In this document: positions 34,900-46,905 of the stretch, one piece after another
How the letters are laid out: each line of letters opens with the position of its first letter
How positions within the stretch are numbered: position 1 is the stretch's first letter
Assembly (NCBI GenBank): GCA_948567375.1
Contig: OX419755.1
Coordinates: 20,910,517 to 20,974,516, forward strand
Origin: Lunularia cruciata
Lineage: Eukaryota > Streptophyta > Marchantiopsida > Lunulariales > Lunulariaceae
DNA: 64,000 nucleotides
Reading direction: 5' to 3'
Program-made: the position numbers and the translations under genes
Notes under the pieces: generated by a model
What the model saw: only the letters and a program-made list of their open reading frames with translations
Told to the model about the DNA's origin: nothing
The model's database searches: none

Positions 34900-36360
34900 G
34901 GTTATATTCAAGTTTGATGTTAAAAACTATAATTGTTCCCCACATCGATAATATCAACTCTTCACGTGCTCCAATTTTAATGTTTATAACAAGGATTTAT
35001 GATCAGTTTGCATGATCATTTGTTTCCTTAAAATATAATGCCTCCATATCTTGGTGGTATATACCATTGCTAGTTGTTCTTGATCTCAAATAGAGTAATT
35101 TCTTTTTGTGTTGTTTAGTTGGTGAGACATAAAGGCAATGGGATGTAACCCATCTAGAAATTCTTGTTGTAAGGCATCTCCAATGGCAAAGTTAGAAGTA
35201 TCTAAATCAACCATACAAGGTGGTGAAAGATCATATGGTTGAAGAATGGGTCTTGAAGACACTATATGCTTTAGCTTTTATGATGCTTATTTATGCTTGA
35301 TAGTCCACTAAAAGCTTGAGGTCTTCCCCAAGATATTGGTTAATGGTGTGGCCACATGAGCATAATAATGGATGAACCATTGGTAAAAACTTTCCAATCC
35401 ATTAATTTTCCACACTTCTATGGCATCCTTTGGAGTAGGTCAATTAAAAGTGGCCTTGATTTTCTCCTCTTCCATCGTGATCTCCTTTGATGAGATCTTA
35501 TGACCCAAGAAGATAAATTCCTTTTGCCAAAAGGCACACTTTGACTTCTTGTAATAAAACTTCCATTGATGTAGTTGTCTTAAGACTTCTCACACGTGAT
35601 TCATGTGGTCTGTTTTTGTCATGCTATAGACTAAAATATCATCCAAGAACACTACCATTACCAATCTAATAGCCCATCCAACACCCTGTGCATCTTATCC
35701 ATGAAGACTATTTGAGCATTAGTGAGCCCAAAAGGTAGAACTCTCCATTCAAAATTTCCATACCTTGTGCATAAGGTAGTCCTTTTCACATCTTCTCTAT
35801 CAATGAGAATCTACCAAGAGCCGCTTTGGAGATCCAACTTAGCAAAGTATCATGCTCCCACTCAATTGATCTAGCAAGTCATCAATTGGAGGCAAGGGAT
35901 ATGGAGTGAAGATATATTGAGACCTTGGTAATCAATACAAAAGCAAAGATCTCCATCCTTCTTTTGGATAGATACTTCCCAAGGAGATGTACTATATTAT
36001 ATGAAATCCTTCTCCAAAAACTCCATCAATGGTATTCAAAGCTCTTCCAACTCTTTTAGTGAAAGCCAAAAAATTGGTTGGTCTACTCATCAAATTACTC
36101 TTTGGGAATAACTCAACTTGAAGCGCATACCATGATCAGAGTGTAACCCCTTTGGCAGATCATCCAAAAGATAACTAAACAACTTTGAACCATCATTGCT
36201 TGGTGAGGCTTCTGGCCCTTATCAGATTTTCCATGCACAATTTGCTTGATCCACACCACACAAATGGGAATATCTTCCTCCAAAGCTTGCTTTATGGCTA
36301 CTTTACTAACAAACTTTCTATCTTGGGATTGACTATTCTTAGGTGTCTTACTCAAAAGTG
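34900..36360 (-). pseudogene. Element B RNase H, reverse transcriptase and protease tail
   Basis: The segment parallels element A 1-2400 block by block: the RNase H block (minus strand near 34990-35130), RT palm text near 35450-35850, and the RT start near 36000-36150. The protease/RT spacer on minus 36113-36355 is recognisable by similarity to A. Frames are broken throughout. Confidence 0.65.
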
Positions 36361-36369
36361 CTAGATAAC

Positions 36370-37750
36370 CTAATCAATAATTCTTACCTTGGTGTTGTAC
36401 TTAAATTTGACTTGGGTCCAATCAAATTAAACCTTATGAGGTTCAATCCAAGGTAAACCTAGAATGACATAATAGTGTAGAGGTACCATTATCAATCTCA
36501 TACACTCCAAATACTCTTTTCCAATCTTGAATGTAATAAGTTGTGAGATACGTGAAATGCAAATCCTTTTCTACAATCTACCATCATCAATCTACTTTCA
36601 ATTATTGGTTTGATAGGAATACTTAAATCTATTTTTAATTGCATGGACATGCAATTCTTGAATTTCCAAAATCAACAAAAATCTTATTACTACTATCAAA
36701 TATTATACTTTGCAAATGAAACAAATTTGATCATAGGTCAAGCATTCAATCCCATTGGAACTAATCAAGTTTTCAATAGGTTGCTTAAACTCTCCTATTT
36801 GGATTCTTTCTTTCCTTGATTATCATGCTCCACAAACTCTATTTGGGCAATTTGTTGGGGTTGCCCATTCTTGAGTAGATATTCAATAATGTTATATTCA
36901 ATTTGGTGACAATAAAAACAACCACCATTTGTTACAATCTTTCTCTATTTATAATATCAAGTGGTCTCTATTGGATGACATCAATCCCCATTGGTGTTGG
37001 TTCCTCTACCCATGTGTAGTGAGTTGGCAGGTTTTGTGAAGGTCAAAGTCAAGACCAAGTTGTTACAACCAAGGAATCAAAGCGCTTAGTGAATTTTTTG
37101 GCTTCCTCTAAGTGTTTGGGCTCCCACATGGTCACTTCTAATCTAATGTGTGACTTCAAGCCCCTCACAAATCAATCCAAAGCTTCATCTTCTAGTATGT
37201 CTAGAATTTGCATTACGGTGTTCTAGAATTGAGTGATGTAGATTTTTGCAAATCCAATTTGCTTCAATTCTATCAATGTATCTTGTGTGGCTTGTGCAAT
37301 ACTTATAGCTTGGAATCTCCCAATTATTGTGCTCTTCTTGTGTTCTTCCAATGTGAAGATTGGCATAAAAAATTTCCATTCAGATTACTACACTTTGGAA
37401 TTGCCACCATTGTTTTGCCACTCCTTCCAATTGGCTTGAAGCCAAGAGAATTTGTCTCTATTCATCTTGAAGATTTATAGCTTCAAAATAACATTCATAA
37501 TCAAACATAAAATTCTCTATTGTGCTTGAGAGATTCTTACCTTAAAATAACTTGGACTTTGGAGAGTGGATTTCCTCTTCTCCTTCTTGAATTGGTGCTC
37601 TCTTTACGTGCTCTTGTTATTGATGGTCCCTTTCTTCCAACAATCAAGTAAGGTGTTTGATTTTTTATTGCATAGCAATGATAACTTAAGTCATTGCTGC
37701 CATAACTATTACTCTATCAAAATATCTATAGTTATCTATGTTAACACATA
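36370..37750 (-). pseudogene. Element B protease and gag
   Basis: It corresponds to element A 2390-3740. The zinc knuckle region near 36880-36930 (minus) starts CFYCHQI, but the following His and Cys have been replaced, so the zinc site is destroyed. The capsid part continues to about 37750 with matches to A such as the ATTACTCTATCA block. Confidence 0.6.
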
Positions 37751-37951
37751 GATGTAACACGTCTACCATTCTTTGTAAGTTACAATTGGAAGTATCAAGA
37801 GAGTTCATTAGACAAAGTGATCACATTTAGACAATTTTACCCAAAGCATGAGATGATGAACTGTATGAAATGATGTTTGGGTAGTATATGGACAAGAAAA
37901 ATCCCAATGGTTTGGGGAAAATAGATGTGATAGTCCATCCATCCCATTCTT

Positions 37952-37963
37952 GCTCTAATATCA
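37952..37963 (-). other. Primer-binding site of element B
   Basis: The minus strand reads TGATATTAGAGC, two transitions from TGGTATCAGAGC, one base inside the LTR end. Confidence 0.8.
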
Positions 37964-37964
37964 A

Positions 37965-38405
37965 TGTAAAAGATTGATGAGAGAAATAAGAGAATGGAAG
38001 ATCACATTAGGCTTCTTGAATGAGAGAAATTAGTATTAGCTTGGGCTTTTGGTATTTATAAGGAACATACAAGGCTCTTGAGAAGCTTCCCCAAAGCCAC
38101 ATTCTTAGAGTGTAAGCTAAGCTAATCAATAAGCTTCTTAAGAAGCTTCCTCCTAGAATCCATTTACTTGGTAAAGCTTCCCAAGAAGCTTCCTCTTAGA
38201 AACAACCTTTTTGGTATGCAAGCCACGCTAGCCAAGAAGCTTCCTCCTAGAAGTCACCACTTGGCAAACGTATTACCTAATAATTGGAAGGTATCAAGTA
38301 GCTTCCTAGATACTTCTACAATATTCTTATAATTCTTGGCTAATTTGGCTTAGTTGCTACTTTGTTAATCTTGACTAACTCATCTATAAACTCCATGTTG
38401 TTACA
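37965..38405 (-). mobile_element. 5' LTR of element B
   Basis: 441 bp, TGTAAC (minus, from 38405) to TTTTACA (37965). A TATAAATA box is at 38053-38060, with GAAGCTTC-type clusters upstream of it in LTR orientation (38076-38260). It matches LTR A and the solo LTRs. Confidence 0.88.
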
Positions 38406-41200
38406 TTTTTACTGTCAATTACAAGGATCTTAAGGAAGTCACCATGGAAAAGCATTAGATAGAGTTGGAATTACATGCAAGACTTGCTTATCAAAAGCAA
38501 CATTTCATTAGCACACCAACAACTTTGATTGTTAAGGAAAAGATTGATAACTTAAATGAGGTTGGGTTTATCTTCAAGTTGGAGAATTTGGAATATGTGT
38601 CTCCAATTGTGATTATAAAAAAGAAGAATAACATACTTTGTGCACGTGTGGATTACAAGAAGCTCAGTCTTATTATCAAGAATGACTAGTACTCCTTTCC
38701 ATTAATTGATGAAATCTTGGTGGAGATTGTGAGACATGAGATGTATAGTTTTGAAGATGGTTACAATGGATATAACCAATTTGAGGTTGCACCAAAGCAT
38801 TAAAAACTCACCATATTCACCATACCTTGGGGGACTTATGCTTTTAAGGTCATATCTTTTGGGCTTTGTAATGCTTAAACCACATTTCAATTGTTCATGA
38901 ACAAGGTGTTTGAACCTTCATTGGGAAATTTGTGAAAGATATTCATTGATAACTTTTGTGTCTATAGAAGCACTTTTAGCACTTGATCAAGGTCTTGCAA
39001 TGCTTAAATAAAGCAAATGCATTACTTAACTTGGAGAAGTGCATCTTTGGTTGTGGAGAAGGTCCACTTTTGGGGCATATCATTTCCAAGGATGGAATAG
39101 CAATGGATCTTAACAGGATGAGGAAAATTTTAAAGCTTCACTTCAAGCTTAATAAAGTTTTGTCAATTCTTGGAGATGGTTGGTTACTATAACAAGGTCA
39201 TTTCTTAAGCAAAAAAGAAGCTCCCAAAGCTCTATAAGGACAAGGAGATTCTTAAAACTTTTGACAACTCAAGAAATCCCTTGTTATGGCTACAATTCTT
39301 GCTAAACTTGATTGGATTAAGCCTTTCATCCTTTATATTGATGATTCTAGTGTAGTTATAGGATGCACTCTTAGTAAATTAGACCAAGATGACATGATTA
39401 TCCAATATATTATACTAGTAGAAAAATGGTCTTAGTATAAAGAAACTATTTAGTCACAAAAAGGAAGGATTGGCAATGATATTTGGTCTCAAGAAGTTCC
39501 AACACTACTTGATTAGAGAATGCTACTATTATCATAGATCACAAGGTGTTATAGTGCGTCTTCAAGAAGCCTAATGTGGAAAGAAGGTTAGCAAGATTTA
39601 TTATACTCTTATCTAAGCATGATTATACTATTGAGTATGATTTCATGGCCTATCAATCATGAAAGAAACACAAAAATGTGGATTTGTTATCCAAGGCCTA
39701 TGATCGTGCTGGACTTGAGCAAATGGATGATTCCTCTTTAGATAAGGAGCTTATTACTCTCTCAATCACTCAAGAGGTTCCAATGGAGTACAAGAAGATT
39801 GTACACTTTTTTACAAGAGGAAACTATCTGGATGACATGTATGATAATGAGAAGAAGGCATTGTAGTAAGATCAAGACCTTACACAATGATAGAGGAGAT
39901 TCTTTTTCATTAAGCAATAAGTAGTAAGTAGTAAGTACTTCAAAGAGAAATGGGTAAGAAGGAGTCTATTCTAGTCATGAAAGATTTTCATGGTGGTTTT
40001 GTTTGTAGGGTCAAATTTGCATGAAAGGTGACCACTTTCAAGATTTTAGATGCAAGTTACCATTGGAGAGGTATTTTTCAAGTATTGTCTTGATTATTAA
40101 AAAATTGTGATGTTTGTCAAGCTTTTGCTACAAAGTCTACCTCCACTTCACCTTTAGATCAATTATATTACTAATGCCTTTTGGGAGGTGTTGTATTGAC
40201 TTTGTAGGTCATCTTAATAAAACCCCTAAGTAAAAATCAATCTATTACGGTAGTTAATGATCACCTTACCAAGTTGATTGAATCTAGATCATTGAGAGAT
40301 AAGAATGAAGATGAAGTTGGTAGATTTCTATATGAATGCATCATCACTAGGTTTTACTACACTTTGGAGTTGGTTTTGGATAGAAGAGGAGATTTTTACA
40401 TGAAGAATCATTATAGTCATATTATGGAATTTTTCTATCACATGTAAAGTGACCATATCTTATTAGCCAAAATCCAATGGCTTGGCAAAGAGAACTAATC
40501 AAAACCTTGTGTATGATATTGACCAACTATGAAAAAATGGAAAGAGGTAAACATCATTGGGACAAGAGAATTCATGTAGTTTTGTGGGAGTATAGGAAAA
40601 CCATGAAAATATTCATGGGGGATTCTACATTTCATTTACTATATGATATTGAGTTTACTTTATCTACTCAATTTAATATTTTGACCTTCCAAAGCATACA
40701 TAAGAAATTGAAGAAGGCACAAGGAGGTGATGTAGAGAGGTCAAGGAAGGATCAACTCATGAAATTGAAGGAGGCAAGAGCTATTTCTATGGTTTGAGTG
40801 GAGAAAGCCCAAAGGAAACAAAAGGAGAGTTATAACAAGAGGCAAGGCAACAAGAAGATAGATCCTTTCAAGGAAGATGATTGAGTAGTATTTTTTGATT
40901 TCATTCAATTCAAGTTGGTGCAAAAGAAGTTATTCTTTAAGTACTTTGGACCTTTCATAATGGAAAAGGTGTGGTGCAATTACACCTATGATCTCAAGGA
41001 ATTGGAAGGAATAATTTTTATAAGATTAACCATGACAAGTTGAAGTTGCATCATAGGAAATAAAGGGACCTCAACTCCAAGGACAAAATGAAATCTTAGT
41101 CCAAGAGTAAATGTGACACTATTGATGCATATATGCTCTATGGGTACATCAAATTTGGTATTGCAAGTCATTAAAATATTTTTTATATGGAGTTTAACCA
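38406..41200 (+). pseudogene. Element I, right part: RT, RNase H and integrase remnants
   Basis: The RT start reads PIVIIKKKNNILCARVDYKK (38600-38659) and the palm block IFIDNFCVY (Asn for the second Asp) lies near 38940-38966. RNase H follows with FILYIDDSSVVIGCTLS (39328-39378) and an end block near 39590-39720. Integrase remnants span 40020-40800: CDVCQAFATKS, then VNDHLTKLIES. The C-terminal linker near 40810-40990 reads KYFGPFIMEKV. The order matches a Ty3 element continuing from the protease at 31.9 kb. There are many stops. Confidence 0.7.
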
Positions 41201-44200
41201 AGCTTCTATATTAGTCCTGATTAGCTGGAGTTAGTCATAGCCAAGATGAAGAGGACACTACTTTAGAGGAAGTTGAATATAATAGAAGACATGGATCAAG
41301 AACTAAATGAAATGTACTCCAAATGTTAGATATGATCCAAATCCTTATTTTATATATTTATGATACACATAAAATTACTTCTTGGCTTCATTAGCCATTA
41401 ACTTCTTGGACAAGTTATACAATCCCTAAAAACCCTAGGTCTATAAGAAGATTCTTGAGTATCTTAATAGTCTACTCAATTCTTAGGAAGCTCCCAAGTA
41501 TATTCTAAATATTCCTTTTCAAACTTCTTAAGTACTTTTAATTTTCATCTTTTAGAAGTTTGTAGTAACTTCTTTACAAAATTTGCTTATAATTTTATGA
41601 TAAATTTCCATTGTATTACCACCAAAATAGTACCATTCTAGCTATCATTAAAATATATAACTTAATATTAAGGTCCTTAACATATAATTTTAATATACAT
41701 AATTTAATCTTGATTGGCCTTTTGCTTGAACAATAAAATAATGCCTTATTGGTTGCATAATATCTCAAGGTAAGAATACAATTAGTGTTTAAATTATATT
41801 TTTATGAAGTTCTATAAAAATATATTTGATAAGATATTCTTGTTAAATTTTTTGAATTTAAAAATATCATGCCATAAATCATAACATTATGTCGTTAAAT
41901 TCTCAGATCCAATTATTTTAGTCTCATATAGAAGATTTTATAAACAATTAAGTTCCCATAATGATGTATCATCTAAAATCAAATCCAATACTGTCAAATT
42001 TTCTATCATGTGATAACCCCTATAATTTAAATTTCCACCAAGTTTGTTCCATAACAATAACCGATAACCACTATTTGATACCCAATTAAAACCTTTTAAT
42101 TTTACTTTTTACATTTAAATCACAATTAACAATTATTATGGAAGCTGAAAGAAAAACTGTTAACTAAAGATTATTGCATCAGATGACATTACTCCTCAGC
42201 ATTGCCATGAATAATGACTTTTCCAAGACAAGTTGTTAGTAAACAAGACTCTCGATGACCCAAAAAGATAATACTCCAAATTTGTTTCACGTTATGGCAT
42301 ATTATATTGTACCTTGTACCTTGGGTACGGGACACTATGGTTTATAGTATATACTTCTTGGAGTTCCATGGATGAAAAGTAATACTCGAAATCATTTGAT
42401 AATTCAAACGGGTATGTTGTACTTGAGCCATGTGGCACTTGGGTTTACAATATTTCCTTCTTAGAGTTCATTTGATGAAACATCGGGACATTAAGGTTTA
42501 CAATATTTAGTTCTTGGAGTCCCGTTGATGAAACATACCAATTGCATACACCGAGGGTATCGGATTAGATAGTTTTGACTATATATGGAGTTTCCCTATA
42601 TCTACATCCTACAGAGGTGATCATCCTGGTTTGGTTATCCTTATGTGGATCTAAGAATGAAAATTCGCCACTAACCTATTGTAAAAAGATCCTGTCTTCC
42701 CCATATACTTTATACCTTAATATCCGTTCTTTTCTTTATTGTTCTATATGCTCAAGAATCTAATAAGACAAAATAGCAATGTCTCTAAATCGAGAGAAAC
42801 CTATCTTTCTTCAAAATTGAGAAATCTTGAAAGGATCTTACAAGTGTTAACGTGTTTGGTTTATTTGGACTCAAAAATAATACACAAAAATATTCTTTAT
42901 GCAAAATTAAGGTTATTGAAGGTGTTGTCCTCCATGATTTTTTTGTGATAAAATTTATATGAACGAAAACAATAAGTTAAAAGAAACAGAGGGGGTATTG
43001 TGGACAAAAGATTCCTTTTATCATTAGATAGAGAGATCCAGGCAATGGAAGGCCACAAGTAATGGAAACTCTAAAATTCAGAAATTGAAGCTTAATTCGT
43101 ATTCTTAAAATATTTTACATTGTATAGGCAACCATGTCTATCTTGTTTTTGTAACGAGATCGAGACCTCGTTCTTACTTCTCTTGACTAATAAGAGCCTA
43201 ATACATTCTGATCAATTCTTCAACTTATATGGATGTTGGTAATTGACGGAAGTAACACCTATTTTCTACCTGATTAGTTAACAAGTTTTCTTAATGAGTA
43301 TAGTTAGCTCCGATTTTTGAAGCGGCGTTGGTTCTACCCTTCGATTGCCTTTAGCTCCTGAGAAATACGGACATTATCTTATTCTTTCCTTATGGAATAA
43401 AGACTATACTTTACTTGTGGGTATTGAGCGTAATCTTGCTCTATAATCTCTGTATAGTTTATCTTCACTTTTGAGCATATAGAAAATATCGATTAGGACA
43501 CCATTGTTAGTTGTGCATTGATGCTCCATTTACAAAGAGATACTGACGGCAGTGTAGTCTTGCTTAGATCACATGTATGTATGCGTGTTGTGCTTCCCAT
43601 TATCTAATCTATAAAGACACTCATGGGTTTGGACGTGCAATTGAGTGATGGTAGTTCTGTTTGGGTAACTGGAACAAAACAGGCTTCAACGTGTTAAAGG
43701 AAAACTTTCGTTTACGATCTAAAGGTTCATAGGAAAATGAAAGAAAGTAATAATGGAAAGGAAAAAGAACTCATTAGTACCAAACTTCCATTGTGGAGAT
43801 TTTCTTTATCCGAAGGGTCTGTAGACAGCTTCTTAATTTGAATCCTCTTATCTAATTATCTAACTTTGTTTTCTTCAAAAGCAAGAAGAGAGAGAAGACT
43901 TCATCTTTTTATGTTTTTAATTTTTTTGGCAAGATAGGAGGAGATCGCTCTAGAGCATCATTCACAAACAAAGAGGCTTTGCCTTTCGAGAGACCCTTGC
44001 TTAAGAAATAAGACCACCGCCAAAGAACAGTTGGAAAAATCCTTTCTTTGGCGGAGAAATTGTCGTAAGTTAGTTTAGTACGCGCGTGTTTGCTTAACTC
44101 CCTAAATCTAGTTTGATTAATCTAACTTATGTGGAGAGAGACAGGAAAGAAGACCATAGTTTGGAAGAGAGGACGAGATCGGAGTTGTGCTGCTGCTTCT

Positions 44201-44298
44201 GTGAGAACTGAGAACTCTGTGCCGCGGGAGGTCTGAGTGGGAGCAAGCCATCGAGGAAATTTAAGCATATGCGGCAACATTGAAGAGCGATCTGCGCA
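41201..44298. other. Intergenic region upstream of COPZ
   Basis: AT-rich and free of recognisable coding domains. The left end still resembles 3' sequence of the element I family (to about 41290). From about 43,200 CpG-containing words become common and the texture changes to genic. No TATA box could be assigned to the COPZ start with confidence. It includes the triplicated motif listed separately. Confidence 0.5.
42340..42535. repeat. Three diverged copies of a ~40-bp motif
   Basis: The motif GTTTACAATATTT...CTTGGAGTCC..TTGATGAAACAT occurs at about 42340-42378, 42445-42485 and 42494-42533, all in the same orientation. The copies differ at several positions, so the array is old. Confidence 0.7.
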
Positions 44299-46712
44299 AT
44301 GGAGGTGAGGATCGAGATACCCGCATTGCATTCTACATTAGGATTGAATTGTGGACTGTCTTCGGCGGAAATTTCCCATTTTACTTACATAGCTTCATGA
44401 AGAATGTTGAGACATGAGATGCAGTAGGCGTAGACGCTTAGATCGGTGTTGAGTTGGTATGGATCTGGATTTCATATGCGGAGAAGTGTACTAGGAGTGG
44501 GGTTGTGGAGCTTACACTACAGAAAAGATTGACGACACCATGTAGTGGATCGAGGATCATGAGGGAAGCGGTAGCTAGGGCTTTAAATATCGGGAAGTAC
44601 CATGGCGGGAATTTGGTACACTATTTAGTCTTCGGGGTATTGATTGAGTCGTAAGTCGAAATCAATCTGTGTATTGCAGGTGTCGGCCCCATTGATCAAG
44701 AACATTCTCCTACTAGATGCCGAAGGGAAGCGCGTAGCTGTGAAGTACTTCTCAGACGATTGGCCAAATCTTGTCGCGAAGCTGGCTTTCGAAAAATCTG
44801 TTTTCACCAAGACTCAGCGGATTAGTGCAAGATCTGAAGGTATTTCAATTACAGAGGAATTAACATATAAATGCCATCTACTGCAAGGAAGGCATGAAAA
44901 TTCTCAGCCCGGCGATTTCTCTCCTTCATCATGCTGAGATCTCCATTCTTTGTCCCCGTATACTTCTGACCCCTCGGTTTCTTGGAAATACAACGCAGCG
45001 GAGATTGGTATGTTCGATGGTTACGTCGTTGTCTACAAGTTTATCTCCGATCTACACTTTTACGTGACTGGAGGTGATGATGAGAATGAGCTCATTCTGG
45101 CCACCGTGTTGCAGGGCTTCTTTGATGCTGTCGGTTTACTTTTGAGGTTGGCTCTCATTAAACGCGGAAACCTTCTTTGAGATTATTCCAAGCACCATCT
45201 GAAGGTTGATATTGGACGAAAGAACAATCACTGGTTGGGACTAAAATGGATTTTGTTTTTCCTGCACAGAAGCAATGTGGAGAAAAAAACAGTTTTGGAG
45301 AACCTGGATCTTGTTCTCCTCTGTCTCGATGAGATCGTCGATGGAGGGTATGTGGATTCCTGAATCACAACACTTGCTGTCCTGGTCTGTGCAATTAGGA
45401 TTCATGATGCTTCAATCATGCACTTTCGTCCATTCTGCGTTCAGTATATGACTGCCTGCCTTGCGTGGCTCTTGCAGAATTATTTTGGAATGTGATGCCA
45501 ATGTGATCGCTGGAAGAGTGGCCATGCGTGGTGCAGAGGCTGATGTGCCGCTATCTGAGCAGGTTTATTTTATCTATCAGAGTCTCTGACCAATTTCAGA
45601 TGTCCAATTCTTGCTTCCAACTATTGTTCTGCACCAACATCAGTATGAAGGCCGACTGAATGTTGAGAAAGTGCCAACGTGGGAAGTACTAAACTTCATT
45701 CAATGCTCAGAGAGGAGCTGAGAACCTCTGCATTTTCCTGCGCACATACCTGGCTATTCCGCAATTGAGAGGCTATGTGCCTTTCACCATGAATTATACC
45801 TTTATTCAGTAACAATTTAACTGGAAGCCCTCTTTTAGGGGCTAACAAGTTCCCTCAGCCTGTTACAAACAGGGATGAGTTTGTAGTGAGAGCATGTGAT
45901 GTTCTCATTGGTATCACTTGTTTCTGGCCGGCGGCTTGGGATCATTTCACGGTACCCGCCGTGTAGGCCACTTGTTTCGATGAAGAACCCTGTGCCACAT
46001 CTGCTACATGCTTGTCAGTTTAGGCTTACGCAACATTGCGGTATAGAAGCCACATGAACCGGTCAGTTAGTTCGTTCGATAAGCACGAGATCTGACTGTC
46101 TCATTGCCTAGTAGCGTAGACCTGTTTCATGGGACCCATCAACTTGCGCGAATGGCCCAGAGATTCCCTGCTTTCAAACAATCTGCTGTAATCTCTGCTC
46201 AACTTGAGCGTTTAGCCTTGAAAACCAGGATGTTGACCACTCTCCAATCGATCTTGATACTCTTATGCAGCTTAGTAATTCGTGTATTGTCTCTCTAGCT
46301 GTCTAGGATATTGCTTATTTTGGGCAAGGTGTGATAATATGTATCTGCGGTCTTAAGCCTCCTCTTTGAGCATATTTTAGTAGATGGTGCAGTTCGACTT
46401 CCACTGATGTATTATCTGCTCGATCTGCAGACTATCTCGCAAGCGCTGGCAACTGCGAAAGAGCACCTTGCAAGGTACAACTATAATGATATGCTGGTCT
46501 GGCTGTAATGGCAGACAACATCATGGTTATCCTGTCACTCATCCAGCTTTCCTCCCTCAAGTCTACTCTAAGCTAGGGTGCGTGAGCTGATTTAGGTCGG
46601 GCAGACTTGCTGCTGTGAGAGACGTGTTAGGTGACTTCAGCTTCCTTCCCTGACTGAGTGAGCATTCGCTTATGAATGCGCGGTGCTTTTGTGCAGAAAT
46701 TGGGTTCTGTAG
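44299..46712 (+). CDS. COPZ: Coatomer subunit zeta (COPI coat)
   Basis: Exons: 44299-44304, 44680-44839, 44999-45146, 45270-45347, 45478-45562, 46431-46474 and a proposed 16-bp last exon at 46697-46712. Phases agree at every resolved junction and all introns are GT-AG. The product would be 178 residues, the family's usual length. Diagnostic blocks are [66 protein letters not shown] and [18 protein letters not shown]. Zeta is the small longin-fold subunit of the COPI F-subcomplex, which coats Golgi-to-ER vesicles in the cytosol. Start: M-E, then intron, as short plant zeta N-termini allow. The end is uncertain: the expected C-terminal SLL-type residues were not found, and two short duplicated exons compete (RNWVL or RNWAL). 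Reading through the 46475 donor would give a different 11-residue tail. Confidence 0.9.
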
Positions 46713-46905
46713 ATTTGCTGAGCTGTTTCATGTACATCAACTGATGTTCATAAGTCAGGGAGATTGCTGCTATGAGAGATGCGCGGAATAACCTCCGCTT
46801 TTTTCTCTGACTTTCGTGCGCTTCCTTGTGAATGCGCGGTGCTGATGTGCAGAAATTGGGCTCTGTAATATTGGTGAGCTGATTCTTGTTCACACATGTG
46901 TTCAT
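46590..46905 (+). repeat. Tandem duplication covering the candidate last exon of COPZ
   Basis: Two units of about 155 bp (about 46600-46745 and 46750-46903) share the same series of blocks: TTGCTGCT.TGAGAGA, CTTCC.TTG/CTTATGAATGCGCGGTGCT, TGTGCAGAAATTGGG, TCTGTA, GAGCTG. In each, an AG acceptor is followed by a short open end: AAATTGGGTTCTGTAG (46697-46712) and AAATTGGGCTCTGTAA (46853-46868). Confidence 0.8.

Larger units (their letters stand above)
32551..38405 (-). mobile_element. Ty3/gypsy element B with both LTRs
   Basis: On the minus strand: 5' LTR (37965-38405), primer-binding site (37952-37963), gag, protease, RT, RNase H, integrase, purine tract near 33371-33383 and 3' LTR (32551-33370, interrupted by a solo LTR). 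It is a sibling of element A. It lies between the protease and RT parts of element I, and its outer flanks (CTATA and TTTTT) do not match, so either the duplication has decayed or an end was rearranged. All coding regions are broken. Confidence 0.85.
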
